Positions 36,438 through 44,269 of a stretch of 64,000 bases of DNA are shown here, piece by piece; position 1 is the stretch's first letter, and each line of letters opens with the position of its first letter. The notes below the pieces were generated by a model, which worked only from the letters and a program-made list of their open reading frames with translations, ran no database searches and was not told the origin of the DNA. The stretch lies in contig JBGAUT010000012.1 in NCBI GenBank assembly GCA_044228505.1, positions 70,351-134,350 of the forward strand. Reading direction: 5' to 3'. The DNA is from JAEUKA01 sp044228505. GTDB lineage: Bacteria; Myxococcota_A; Polyangia; Palsa-1104; JAEUJZ01. The position numbers and the translations under genes were made by a program.

Positions 36438-38183
36438 TCACTGCGAACGATGGCCGTCGGTAAACCACTGGTTGGGCTTGCCGGTGCATTCCCACTGCTG
36501 TGCCAGACCGCCTTGCTTTCCGGACTGGAAGTCGTGAATCTCGATGGCCAAGCACTTGTTATTGTAGGTCCGCAGTTCCTTTTTGTTGTCCTGCCACTGC
36601 TGGTTATCCATCTTGGGGTTGCAGACACCCACCTGGATTCGTCCGCCGTCCTTTTTGGCCAGATAGTCGGGCATCGATACTTCCAGACAGAGTCCATTGG
36701 CGTTCACGATCCGCCTGCCATTACGATGCCAGTTTTGACTCGCACCGCCGTGACAGACCCACTGGATCACTTCGCCCCCATCCCTCTGATTTTCGAAGTC
36801 TTGCTGATCCAGGCTCAGACACTTTCCGTTCTGGAGCACGATCGGACCCTCATCTGGCTCTGGCCACAGTGCAGAGCCCAGAAAGACCGCAAGCAGCGCC
36901 ACTCCCAGAATCGACAAGCCCATGACCAGTTTGCTTCGCGACACCGCCAGTTTGATGGTCTCTGGTGGTCCATCCGCATTCGCAACAGGTTGCGCAGGCG
37001 ACACGAGCGCTGCCCCACCCGGTACGCCATGATCCGTGGCTGGGAGCGATTCGGGTCTGCGCAGAAACGAGGGCCGCTCAAATACTGGCGAGCTGGAATG
37101 TGCGTAGAGCTGAAGGCTCGCCCAGTCGAGCTGCTCCGCATTCAACGCCAACTGATGGCGCGCTGATAGGAAGGCCTGTTCAAGACTCCCTGACTCGGAA
37201 CACAACTCCAGGTACAGTGCCTGGGTCATGCGGATCGAGCCAGCTACGGACAGCGGAAAACGGGAGGCTACCACACTGGCAAAACCCGCTCGATGCAGAG
37301 TCTGTGCGATGCTCCCAAGCTGATTCCCAAGCTCACCACTGTTGCCACTGTCACAGGCTGCCAGCACGACGAGCCGCACCATGCCTGCATAGGGGGCAAG
37401 CACCTGGCGAAGTCGTCCCGCATCAATGATGGCAACCTCTGACGGATCCTCTCCGCGCATCGCGAGACCAAAGGTCTGCCCTGCTGAACTTCCATGACAC
37501 AAGAGATGCAGTACCGAGATCGGTGGGCCCTCTTTCTGCGCCTGTGCCAGGACTTGGTCCAGTTTCCCTACCGAGACATGAGCAAGCACATCCCGCGATG
37601 GATCAAAGGAATCAGCGCTGCTCCGACTTGCCTGCTGAATCGCCGCTACGTGCTCGGCCGCAGGAACGGAACCAGCAGCGGCGGACCACGCCAGCAGGAT
37701 TCGACCTGGTGAAGCGAAGGAATTCTGTTCGGTCGCGGTACTGGTTGCAGGCCACTCATAGCGTACCAACAGATCGGGAAGCTCCGCGATGTGCTGACCG
37801 CTTCCTTTGAGCGTCATGAACTCCCAGGGCAGCGCATACAGCTCTGCTGCGGCCGAGCACAACGTCAAGACCACCCGTCGTCGCTCCTTTACCGCCTGCT
37901 GGATCTGAAGCTCATACTCCAGCCAACCAGCCGGCTGCAGGAATTGCCGTAGCGTCTCGCCGATCCGCTGCACCATCGCCGGATCAGCGCCCGGTTTGCG
38001 CACGGCCGCTAGGTCCGCAAGGAGCGCACCATCCCAGTTCAGCTCTGCTGTCTCGAAGCTACCTGATTCCTTGCGAACGAGATACTGCAGCCGACCCAGG
38101 TGAAAGGCATAGGGATCACCGGACTGTTCCTTGCGAGCAAACTCCAACGTCAGAAATAGTACGCTCGCGCCAGCAGTGGCCAC
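36438..38183 (-). CDS. CHAT-domain caspase-like protease with membrane helix and ricin-type lectin domain
   Basis: A 581-residue protein in three parts. Residues 1-360 are a CHAT peptidase: the LPWEFM segment at 118-123, His230 in LLCHGSS and Cys277 in LAACDSG form the catalytic dyad of clan CD proteases, relatives of caspases. One hydrophobic helix spans about 419-440 and is preceded by Lys412, Arg416 and Lys418, so the protease should face the cytoplasm. Residues 445-577 form a beta-trefoil with three QxW-type repeats (QNW 483, QQW 528, NQW 571), which would lie in the periplasm and could bind carbohydrate. There is no signal peptide. It is the last gene of a three-gene minus-strand group. 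Confidence 0.82.
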   Translation of the reverse strand: MATAGASVLFLTLEFARKEQSGDPYAFHLGRLQYLVRKESGSFETAELNWDGALLADLAAVRKPGADPAMVQRIGETLRQFLQPAGWLEYELQIQQAVKERRRVVLTLCSAAAELYALPWEFMTLKGSGQHIAELPDLLVRYEWPATSTATEQNSFASPGRILLAWSAAAGSVPAAEHVAAIQQASRSSADSFDPSRDVLAHVSVGKLDQVLAQAQKEGPPISVLHLLCHGSSAGQTFGLAMRGEDPSEVAIIDAGRLRQVLAPYAGMVRLVVLAACDSGNSGELGNQLGSIAQTLHRAGFASVVASRFPLSVAGSIRMTQALYLELCSESGSLEQAFLSARHQLALNAEQLDWASLQLYAHSSSPVFERPSFLRRPESLPATDHGVPGGAALVSPAQPVANADGPPETIKLAVSRSKLVMGLSILGVALLAVFLGSALWPEPDEGPIVLQNGKCLSLDQQDFENQRDGGEVIQWVCHGGASQNWHRNGRRIVNANGLCLEVSMPDYLAKKDGGRIQVGVCNPKMDNQQWQDNKKELRTYNNKCLAIEIHDFQSGKQGGLAQQWECTGKPNQWFTDGHRSQ

Positions 38184-38318
38184 AGTGCTGTTCTACCTCA
38201 TGTACAGCATCGTTGAGTCGGACTCTGTTCACAAGCGGTTTGCCAACCGTCGGAAATCACTGACTCTTTTGGAAACCACTTGTCGCTTGACCCATCCCGA
38301 CCCTGCTCAGGGCAGACC

Positions 38319-39020
38319 TCACACACAGTCACACAACAGGAAGCCCAAGATCGGATCACAGCGACGCTCACAGGGCGCATCGAGTCGCTGATGACGAGAC
38401 TCCTGGCCACGCTTCTCGGTGTGCTCAAAGTACGCCTCGGCCCAGGCCAACGGATGCAATCGCGCTACGTTGGCAGCATGCAGGAGCTTTGGAAGCGCGC
38501 AGGTTCCCGTCCCCGAAGGAATCCCGCTTCCATCAAACACTTGACGAAGCGGCGCGGTGTGGCCCGCTCGGTTTTGCAGGGTAGCGACATCGTGCATCGA
38601 CTCCATGAGCGTCCGTGAAAGCTGACGCCGCTGCTGTCGCAGAACCTGAGTTCGCTCGGGACTACTGAACCGCATCTCGGCTGTAAGACTGCGAATCTGC
38701 GCAACCGTTGCGGCTTCCTGCGCAGCGGTTTTCTCTCTTCGAAGCACGGCAGGAACAAAGCCAGGCCAGTCCGTACGGTCGCCCAAGTCTCCTGAAAAGG
38801 AACGGAGGACAGAGACCTCTTGGCTGTCGTTTGCCACCACCAACACTGCGAGCATTTTGCCCTCGGAGTCTTCAAATCGCTGACGCAGCTCGGCATGCTC
38901 CACCGATGACGAAAGCTCTTCAAAGAGCTCGTCCAGTGCCCACAGTGCCACCCCCATATCATTGCAAAATGAGTGAGTCCGTTTGCAACGACCGCAGCGA
39001 TAGGACAGTAGGGAAAACAT
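38319..39020 (-). CDS. stand-alone protein resembling the N-terminal domain of some RluA-family proteins
   Basis: 233 residues with a short Cys cluster at the start (CGRCKRTHSFC). From memory, three blocks match the N-terminal extension of certain gammaproteobacterial RluA-type pseudouridine synthases: GKMLAVLVV...FSGDLG with FVPAVL (about 54-92), SGTGTCALPKLLHAA (about 170-185) with HPLAWAEAYF, and CERRCDPILGFLL at the very end. In those proteins the pseudouridine synthase domain follows directly; here the protein stops there and no synthase remnant is visible in the 135 bases before the CHAT gene. The function of this domain alone is unknown to me. It lies between the HTH-methyltransferase gene and the CHAT gene. 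Confidence 0.6.
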   Translation of the reverse strand: MFSLLSYRCGRCKRTHSFCNDMGVALWALDELFEELSSSVEHAELRQRFEDSEGKMLAVLVVANDSQEVSVLRSFSGDLGDRTDWPGFVPAVLRREKTAAQEAATVAQIRSLTAEMRFSSPERTQVLRQQRRQLSRTLMESMHDVATLQNRAGHTAPLRQVFDGSGIPSGTGTCALPKLLHAANVARLHPLAWAEAYFEHTEKRGQESRHQRLDAPCERRCDPILGFLLCDCV

Positions 39021-39065
39021 CGCGCCGCAGCCTAGCAGAAAGCGGCACCGCCTCTGTGCGATTCC

Positions 39066-40577
39066 CTACCGCCGCCGAAACAGAAGGACCGCCGAGATCT
39101 CTCGTCCGTCCTCACGAGCCATGGGAGGTCCGGCAACCAAATCCCAGCCCAGCTCGGACATCGTTCGCACGAACAGATTTTTGTCATGGCGACGGAAACG
39201 GAACATGGAAAACATCCGATCGCCCTGACTCTGCGACCGGACGTTGGCCAGCACCGTCAGTGTATAGCTGCCCTGCATGGGTGCCGGGTCCAGCCGACAG
39301 GTCATGTGGATCTCGCGCACATCGGGACAGCTTCGCCGAATCGGCCCTTCGAGCCAGCGCGCCGTCGCTTTGGGAATTTCCCCCTGCAGCGCCGGATCAT
39401 TGGCCATGATCTCATCAGGAGTCCGTCCCCAGCCGAGCTGCAAGTCAACCACCAAGTAGTCGTTGGTACGGGCGACCGCATTCAAGTTGTTCATCAAAAA
39501 CTGCACTTCATCATCCAAGTTGGCGAGCGTGCAGCCCAAGATTGTGTAGACCCGTGTCCGCTGCGTACGCGACGACGGCTGATAATGCAGTTGGGTATAG
39601 GAGCCCAGCCGGTGGAAGTTCCCTTGCATCGCCCAGATGTGCATCCCCGCGATTCCGCCCAGCGTATCCACCGCGTGTTTGTACGCGACGCTGAGCAGCG
39701 GCTGACTGATATCAAGTAGGCACAGATCCGCATCGACTTTGCTCTGCATCGCGATGAGATCCTGGACGAGCTTCGTCTCGAGGACTCCGTTGCCTGCCCC
39801 AAGCACAATCACGTTCAAACCCACCCCAGCATTGGTCGCGATGATCGCCTTGGCAATGTCATGCAGCGGAATCTTCGAGTGGTGCGCCATCGTCACCGAA
39901 GACCCCCGCGTCATCGCCAGATAGTCGAGTGCGCTGTGATGATCCAGGTAGGCACTGGTCTGTTCCACCAGTCCGCCCGCACCTTGAAGAAATCGCGCCA
40001 GGTCCTCCACCAGGCGCACCCCATCGTAGCCGGGCGTCACATACCAATTCATCGAGCCCGCTCGGTTGTGCTCCTGTGGCGTCGTCGAGCGCTCAATCGG
40101 CAGCGGCAGCTCCCGTAGGATTGCCAGATCCGCCCAGGTAAGCTGCAGTTCCTCCACTGCCATCAGCCGCAGCAGCGTTCCCCTCGTCGGCCGGGTCCGT
40201 GCGGTTTCGATAAATTTGATCGTCGCTTCCGATAGCCCGGTCTTTTTGCCAAGTGCCGCCCGACTCAGCCGGGCTTGTAATCGACGATCTTTGAGCAGCT
40301 TGCCGAACTGCAGCAGCGTCTCTCGCGACAGGCGCGGTTCTCGCCGCCCAGTCAGATCCGATACCAAACAACTCTTGAGGTCTACAAAGTGGGAAATATC
40401 ATGTAGGGTTTGTAAATATGATTTCGCTATGTCGATATCTTCGCCCGACTGAACCAGGCGCTGAAAATAAGAAATCAACGCGTCCGTATGTAGACGCATA
40501 TTAGCGGATAGCACGTGCTCGGCCACGGCAATCTGGGGAATCGGGGCAACCTCTGCAGTCATTGTTGTTTGGGTCAT
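39066..40577 (-). CDS. XRE-type helix-turn-helix fused to a SAM-dependent methyltransferase (EgtD-like)
   Basis: A 503-residue protein. Residues 91-145 form an XRE helix-turn-helix (LSRAALGKKTGLSEATIKFIE). The C-terminal part from about 185 is a class I methyltransferase: motif I VIVLGAGNG at 256-264, an acidic residue in CLLDIS (Asp289) for the ribose, and ILGCTLANLDD at about 355, which resembles the FLGSTIGN segment of EgtD-type histidine methyltransferases (PF10017). The first 90 residues are helical and unrecognised. A transcription-factor domain on such an enzyme is unusual and suggests autoregulation by a methyl-donor or metabolite signal. A perfect palindrome lies 36-49 bases upstream. 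Confidence 0.65.
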   Translation of the reverse strand: MTQTTMTAEVAPIPQIAVAEHVLSANMRLHTDALISYFQRLVQSGEDIDIAKSYLQTLHDISHFVDLKSCLVSDLTGRREPRLSRETLLQFGKLLKDRRLQARLSRAALGKKTGLSEATIKFIETARTRPTRGTLLRLMAVEELQLTWADLAILRELPLPIERSTTPQEHNRAGSMNWYVTPGYDGVRLVEDLARFLQGAGGLVEQTSAYLDHHSALDYLAMTRGSSVTMAHHSKIPLHDIAKAIIATNAGVGLNVIVLGAGNGVLETKLVQDLIAMQSKVDADLCLLDISQPLLSVAYKHAVDTLGGIAGMHIWAMQGNFHRLGSYTQLHYQPSSRTQRTRVYTILGCTLANLDDEVQFLMNNLNAVARTNDYLVVDLQLGWGRTPDEIMANDPALQGEIPKATARWLEGPIRRSCPDVREIHMTCRLDPAPMQGSYTLTVLANVRSQSQGDRMFSMFRFRRHDKNLFVRTMSELGWDLVAGPPMAREDGREISAVLLFRRR

Positions 40578-40612
40578 CGGATGAGCTCGCTATGCGCTAT
40601 TCTGAAGCCGAA

Positions 40613-40626
40613 CGGTCAACTGACCG
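40613..40626. promoter_or_regulatory. palindrome upstream of the HTH-methyltransferase gene, candidate operator
   Basis: CGGTCA-AC-TGACCG is a perfect 6-2-6 inverted repeat, 36-49 bases upstream of the start at 40577. XRE-family regulators often bind short palindromes next to their own promoters, so autoregulation is possible. The surrounding 100 bases are AT-richer than the window average. No binding evidence exists. Confidence 0.4.
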
Positions 40627-40791
40627 CCTTACTCTGCTCAGCAACATTGCATAACGCGAACGTCAGGTCGAGAGCCAATTAACAAGAATTGCATTTATGA
40701 TTAGTGGAGACCTTGCCATTATGTTGGATTAAATCCAAACCACTCGGGATCCCCCGCTCACCGACAATCCACCAGCCGGGACCAGCCGCCG

Positions 40792-42213
40792 TTACGGCAC
40801 CCAGTGGATATTTTGGTGGCTGCGCGGAACCAGTCCCAGGATAAGCCCCAAGGCCGCACCACCGACGATCACCCCGCCAATCGTCCACGGCCACCATTTT
40901 TTCAAAAGGGGCTTTTTGGCCTGTCGCTGCGTCGGCGTTTCATCTTCCACGACCGCATCGCCAAGATGGATCTGAAGCGATACCGTCCGCTCCGGCTCGA
41001 TCAGTATTTCACCCTGATACGGCGGCAGACCGGGAGAGCGGACCTCGATCGGCACTCGTCCTGCCCACGCTGGCCGATTGAGCGGCGTAATCCCCAGCTT
41101 GCGCTCGCCAATAAAGACCTCGGCACGGGATGGCACGCTGCTGATTTGAAGGGTACCGCGAGGCCGCTGGATCGCTTGCTCCAACAGCAGCCCCACCGCT
41201 GCCCCGACCGTGGTGGCCGCTTTGGCAACCGTGCAGCTTGCACAGTGTGGATTCGCGCTCACCGCACGATCTCCCACCGCGACATCAATCAGGGATAGAT
41301 GAAGTCGCCAGTCCGACAGCTGGCCCAGCCCGCTGTGCTCCGAGTGAAGGAGTAGTACATAGTCAGCCTGGCTACGTCTGCCCAGCTCTTCCTGACAGAG
41401 CAGGGAGTTGAGACAAGTTTGAAGCTGAGGAACCGCCGCCAGCGCTGTCTCTTGGTGCTTCACAATGTAGCCCGCATCGTGTGAAGCCTGCTCAATGGCA
41501 CGCTCGACCTGATGCACGGCCAGGGCGTCGAGTCCCCGATAGTGCGGAAGCCACACGATGACCGGCGCGGATGACAACGCCATGTCATCTGATTCAATGG
41601 TGCTACGAAGCAGCCAACTTGATCCCGCATGTATGTCGAGATCTTGCTGTTTGCGACGAGCGGCCAATTCGAGCACAACTTGATGTTTGCCGGCTGAAAG
41701 CAGCAGCGGTGCCGAAAGCGGGAGGATTCCAACCACCCGCTCATCGACCAACACCAGTGAGCCTTTTTCGCCCAGGACGAGCACTTCACCCGACGGTGGT
41801 AGCGGCTCAGCCAGAATTCGGGTGACGCTGCTCTGCTGCTCGGGAAGCGGCCCTTCCTGCTCGGACTGATAACGACGCAGTAGATCGGCCGCCTCAACGC
41901 TGCGTCGCTCGATATACGCGAGCTGACCCAGAAGATAGAGCGTCTCCAGGTCAGCCCGTAATCGATAGGCCTCTTCGAGCAGCTGATAGCTGAGCGACAG
42001 CGCGTTCTGCTGCATCGCCAGTTGCGCGGCCTTGATGAGCTGCGTCACTCGGGCCACCGCAACGCTATCGGCGACCTGTGACGAGTTCCTCGACTCTGGT
42101 TTTGCGAGCGCTAGCGACGACGGTGCCAGCAAGCATGACCACAATAGCCATGCCCACAGACAGGCCAGATCACGGCACCGTGCAGCCGCTTGCCCCCGCA
42201 TCGGTACCAACAT
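40792..42213 (-). CDS. PEGA-domain protein, exported, with C-terminal membrane helix
   Basis: A 473-residue protein with a signal peptide (the hydrophobic stretch WAWLLWSCLLAPSSLALA after a basic start). Residues about 45-110 look like a tetratricopeptide unit. A first PEGA-like beta module lies at about 130-195 (SLVLVDERVVGILPL) and a clear second one at about 360-430 (RGTLQISSVPSRAEVFIGER, GITPLNRP). A membrane helix closes the protein (WTIGGVIVGGAALGLILGLV). PEGA modules are common in surface proteins of myxobacteria and are thought to bind other proteins or the envelope. The start was set at ATG 42213, because the longer frame to 42666 runs into the peroxiredoxin gene; ATG 42201 is possible. 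Confidence 0.75.
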   Translation of the reverse strand: MLVPMRGQAAARCRDLACLWAWLLWSCLLAPSSLALAKPESRNSSQVADSVAVARVTQLIKAAQLAMQQNALSLSYQLLEEAYRLRADLETLYLLGQLAYIERRSVEAADLLRRYQSEQEGPLPEQQSSVTRILAEPLPPSGEVLVLGEKGSLVLVDERVVGILPLSAPLLLSAGKHQVVLELAARRKQQDLDIHAGSSWLLRSTIESDDMALSSAPVIVWLPHYRGLDALAVHQVERAIEQASHDAGYIVKHQETALAAVPQLQTCLNSLLCQEELGRRSQADYVLLLHSEHSGLGQLSDWRLHLSLIDVAVGDRAVSANPHCASCTVAKAATTVGAAVGLLLEQAIQRPRGTLQISSVPSRAEVFIGERKLGITPLNRPAWAGRVPIEVRSPGLPPYQGEILIEPERTVSLQIHLGDAVVEDETPTQRQAKKPLLKKWWPWTIGGVIVGGAALGLILGLVPRSHQNIHWVP

Positions 42214-42343
42214 CTCACAAACTTTGGTCGAGTGACAGAGGCTTGCATTGGCGCGGTGACTCTTCGAGCGTCGCGGCCGCGCAGACAAAGGTTGACGTGT
42301 AACCCCTGTTTTTGGCATCCCATTGACCAAGCTTGGACTCAGA

Positions 42344-42360
42344 TTTAGATCAATTCTAAA
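42344..42360. promoter_or_regulatory. per-box-like operator upstream of ahpC
   Basis: TTTAGATCAATTCTAAA is a 6-5-6 inverted repeat, 67 bases before the peroxiredoxin ATG. Its core fits the per-box pattern NTANAANNATTNTAN at 8 of the 9 defined positions. A TTGACC lies just upstream at 42324, so the palindrome could cover the -10 region. The Fur/PerR-family gene three genes downstream is the obvious candidate to bind it. Confidence 0.5.
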
Positions 42361-42426
42361 ATTAGTCTCAGCCACCGTGTTAAGAGCGGTAAACTCACGC
42401 CCATCCATCCAACAGGAGAACAGACC

Positions 42427-42951
42427 ATGAGCATTCAAGTCGCTTCGCCAGCCCCTTCGTTCAAGACCCAAGCCCTCGTCGGTAAAGAGTTCAAGACGAT
42501 CTCCTCCGCCGACTACGCCGGAAAGTGGGTCCTGCTGATGTTCTACCCGATGGACTTTACGTTCATCTGCCCGACTGAGCTCGTTGGACTCAACGACAAG
42601 CACGGCGACTTCGCGGACCGCGACTGCGTGGTCCTCGCCGCCAGCACCGACACCGTTCACTCGCACCTTGGCTGGACCAAGGCCGATGCACGACTGTCGA
42701 ACCTCAAGTACCCGCTGCTCGCCGATGTGACCAAGTCGATCTCGCGGAGCTACGGCGTCCTCCTAGAGGACCAGGGCATTGCACTGCGCGGCACGTTCCT
42801 GATCGATCCGAACGGCGTGCTCCGCTGGGCATGCGTCAATGATGACTCGGCTGGCCGCAGTATCGAGGAAATGCTACGCGTGCTCGACGCGCTGCAGACC
42901 GACAAGCTCTGCCCATGCAACTGGAAGAAGGGCGACGCGACGCTGTCGTAG
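42427..42951 (+). CDS. ahpC: AhpC-type 2-Cys peroxiredoxin
   Basis: A 174-residue peroxiredoxin. The peroxidatic Cys48 lies in FTFICPTE, and the C-terminal resolving pair is Cys162/Cys164 in KLCPCNWKKGD, a motif seen in the mycobacterial AhpC that works with AhpD. It reduces hydrogen peroxide and organic peroxides. A good ribosome-binding site (ACAGGAGAA) precedes the ATG. The next gene is AhpD, after two hairpins, then the Fur/PerR-type regulator. A per-box-like palindrome lies upstream. Confidence 0.92.
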   Translation: MSIQVASPAPSFKTQALVGKEFKTISSADYAGKWVLLMFYPMDFTFICPTELVGLNDKHGDFADRDCVVLAASTDTVHSHLGWTKADARLSNLKYPLLADVTKSISRSYGVLLEDQGIALRGTFLIDPNGVLRWACVNDDSAGRSIEEMLRVLDALQTDKLCPCNWKKGDATLS

Positions 42952-42979
42952 GCTCTTTCGTCGGCCATCACGGTCGACC

Positions 42980-42996
42980 GGCACCACGAGGGTGCC
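42980..42996 (+). other. small hairpin downstream of ahpC
   Basis: GGCACC-acgag-GGTGCC forms a 6-bp stem with a 5-base loop, 29 bases after the ahpC stop. It sits two bases before a much stronger hairpin, so the two may act together in attenuation or mRNA protection. Confidence 0.4.
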
Positions 42997-42998
42997 AT

Positions 42999-43028
42999 CC
43001 GGGGGCAGCTTCTAGAAAGCTCCCCCGG
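42999..43028 (+). terminator. strong hairpin between ahpC and ahpD (terminator or attenuator)
   Basis: CCGGGGG (42999-43005) plus AGCTT pairs with AAGCT plus CCCCCGG (43022-43028), a 12-bp stem with one bulged C and a 5-base loop. The only T run nearby is 20 bases further on (ATTTTTT at 43047). It could reduce readthrough from ahpC into ahpD, giving a higher AhpC than AhpD level. Confidence 0.6.
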
Positions 43029-43070
43029 CGGATTTTCGATGGCTCATTTTTTACAAAGTGGGGGCTTTCA

Positions 43071-43679
43071 ATGAAAGTTTCTCAGGAAGAACTCGAGGGA
43101 GCGCGGGCACGGGTCGCTGAGCGCTTCGCCACCAAGTCGGCACCGATGGTGCTGTCGCACATTCCGGGTGAAGTTGTCCGCGATGCCGCGCTCAATCTGG
43201 CGCGAGCGCTCGACGGCGACACCGCCATTTTGGCGAAAGGAGACCGACTCCTCGTTGGCTTAGGCGTGGCTCTGGCAAAAACGGGCTCACCCACGCAAGG
43301 TCTCGCCGCGTGGCTCAGTGAAGCGGCCAAAGTCGCTGGCAAGACCGACGAAGACATCGAAGCCATTGGTGCCGTGGCGCTCGCCTGCGCGACCTACAAC
43401 GGCTATTACAAATTCCGCTCGCTCATCGACGACAGCAAGGACTTTGACAGCTTTGGGACCGCGCTCAGGGCCAGCCCGTTTGTACGATCCTCTCTCAGCA
43501 AGACCCTGGTCGAGCTGACCTCGCTCGCGATCTCGGTAATGAACGGATGTAGCCAGTGCGTCAACGGTCACGTGGCGACGCTTCGTCAAACCAGCTTGCC
43601 CAATCCCGCCGCTGCCATTGACGAAGCGGTTCGGATTAGCGCAGTCGTGGCGGCACTTACTGCGTGGGATCACGACTGA
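43071..43679 (+). CDS. ahpD: AhpD-like alkylhydroperoxidase / carboxymuconolactone decarboxylase family
   Basis: A 202-residue protein. The active-site pattern of AhpD is complete: a Glu in VELTSLAI, twelve residues before the first Cys of CSQCVNGH, and His four residues after the second Cys, exactly the Glu118/Cys130/Cys133/His137 spacing of the mycobacterial enzyme. AhpD feeds electrons to AhpC and has weak peroxidase activity of its own. The start ATG 43071 follows GTGGGGGC; the open frame extends upstream to 42915, into ahpC, but is not used. The regulator gene follows after about 50 bases. Confidence 0.88.
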   Translation: MKVSQEELEGARARVAERFATKSAPMVLSHIPGEVVRDAALNLARALDGDTAILAKGDRLLVGLGVALAKTGSPTQGLAAWLSEAAKVAGKTDEDIEAIGAVALACATYNGYYKFRSLIDDSKDFDSFGTALRASPFVRSSLSKTLVELTSLAISVMNGCSQCVNGHVATLRQTSLPNPAAAIDEAVRISAVVAALTAWDHD

Positions 43680-43727
43680 TCTTGTCGGCGGCACCAGCCG
43701 AGGCGAAGATAGGTGGCGATACTCACC

Positions 43728-44165
43728 ATGCACGATGCATCGACGGAACGACAGCAGCTACTCCATTACGAAGAGATCTTGCGCAGCGCAGGTCAGTTTG
43801 TGACCTCTCAGCGACGATCTCTCCTCAAGTACCTGCTACGACACCGGATGCATCCGACGACGGCGCAGATCGCAACCGCGATTGGCCGCAGTGGTAGTGC
43901 CAGCCTAGCCACCGTCTACAACAGCCTGGCGCTGTTTGCCGAGCTTCAGATCGTCCGCACGCTCCGCAGCCCGAAGGGCGAGGTCCACTGGGACATCCGC
44001 ACCGACCGTCATCACCATCTGGTCTGTTCGACGTGTCAGCTCGTCAGTGATCTATCTGAAGACGAAGTGGCCATCACGGTCCACGACCCCGCCATCGCGG
44101 CCCGCATCCAGAGGACCGAGGCCTGGCTGCTGTGGACCTGCCAACGCTGTCAGCCCGACGCATAA
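43728..44165 (+). CDS. Fur-family regulator, PerR-like
   Basis: About 145 residues with a winged helix (about 20-80; SLATVYNSLALF is the recognition helix) and a dimerisation domain with the metal-binding stretch DRHHHLVCSTC and a second cysteine pair CQRC near the end, the structural zinc site. This is the Fur/PerR architecture; its position beside ahpC and ahpD, and the per-box-like palindrome upstream of ahpC, favour a PerR-like peroxide sensor. An in-frame GTG at 43713 is an alternative start. Fe or Mn specificity cannot be told from sequence. Confidence 0.85.
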   Translation: MHDASTERQQLLHYEEILRSAGQFVTSQRRSLLKYLLRHRMHPTTAQIATAIGRSGSASLATVYNSLALFAELQIVRTLRSPKGEVHWDIRTDRHHHLVCSTCQLVSDLSEDEVAITVHDPAIAARIQRTEAWLLWTCQRCQPDA

Positions 44166-44269
44166 GCAATTGGGGAACCGCTCCGCCCAACCTGTGGTCT
44201 ATAAAGAGCTTCGGGCCTGATTTCCTTCCATCCGGGCTCGCTTAGACCTTTGGCGGAGACTTATTTGCT

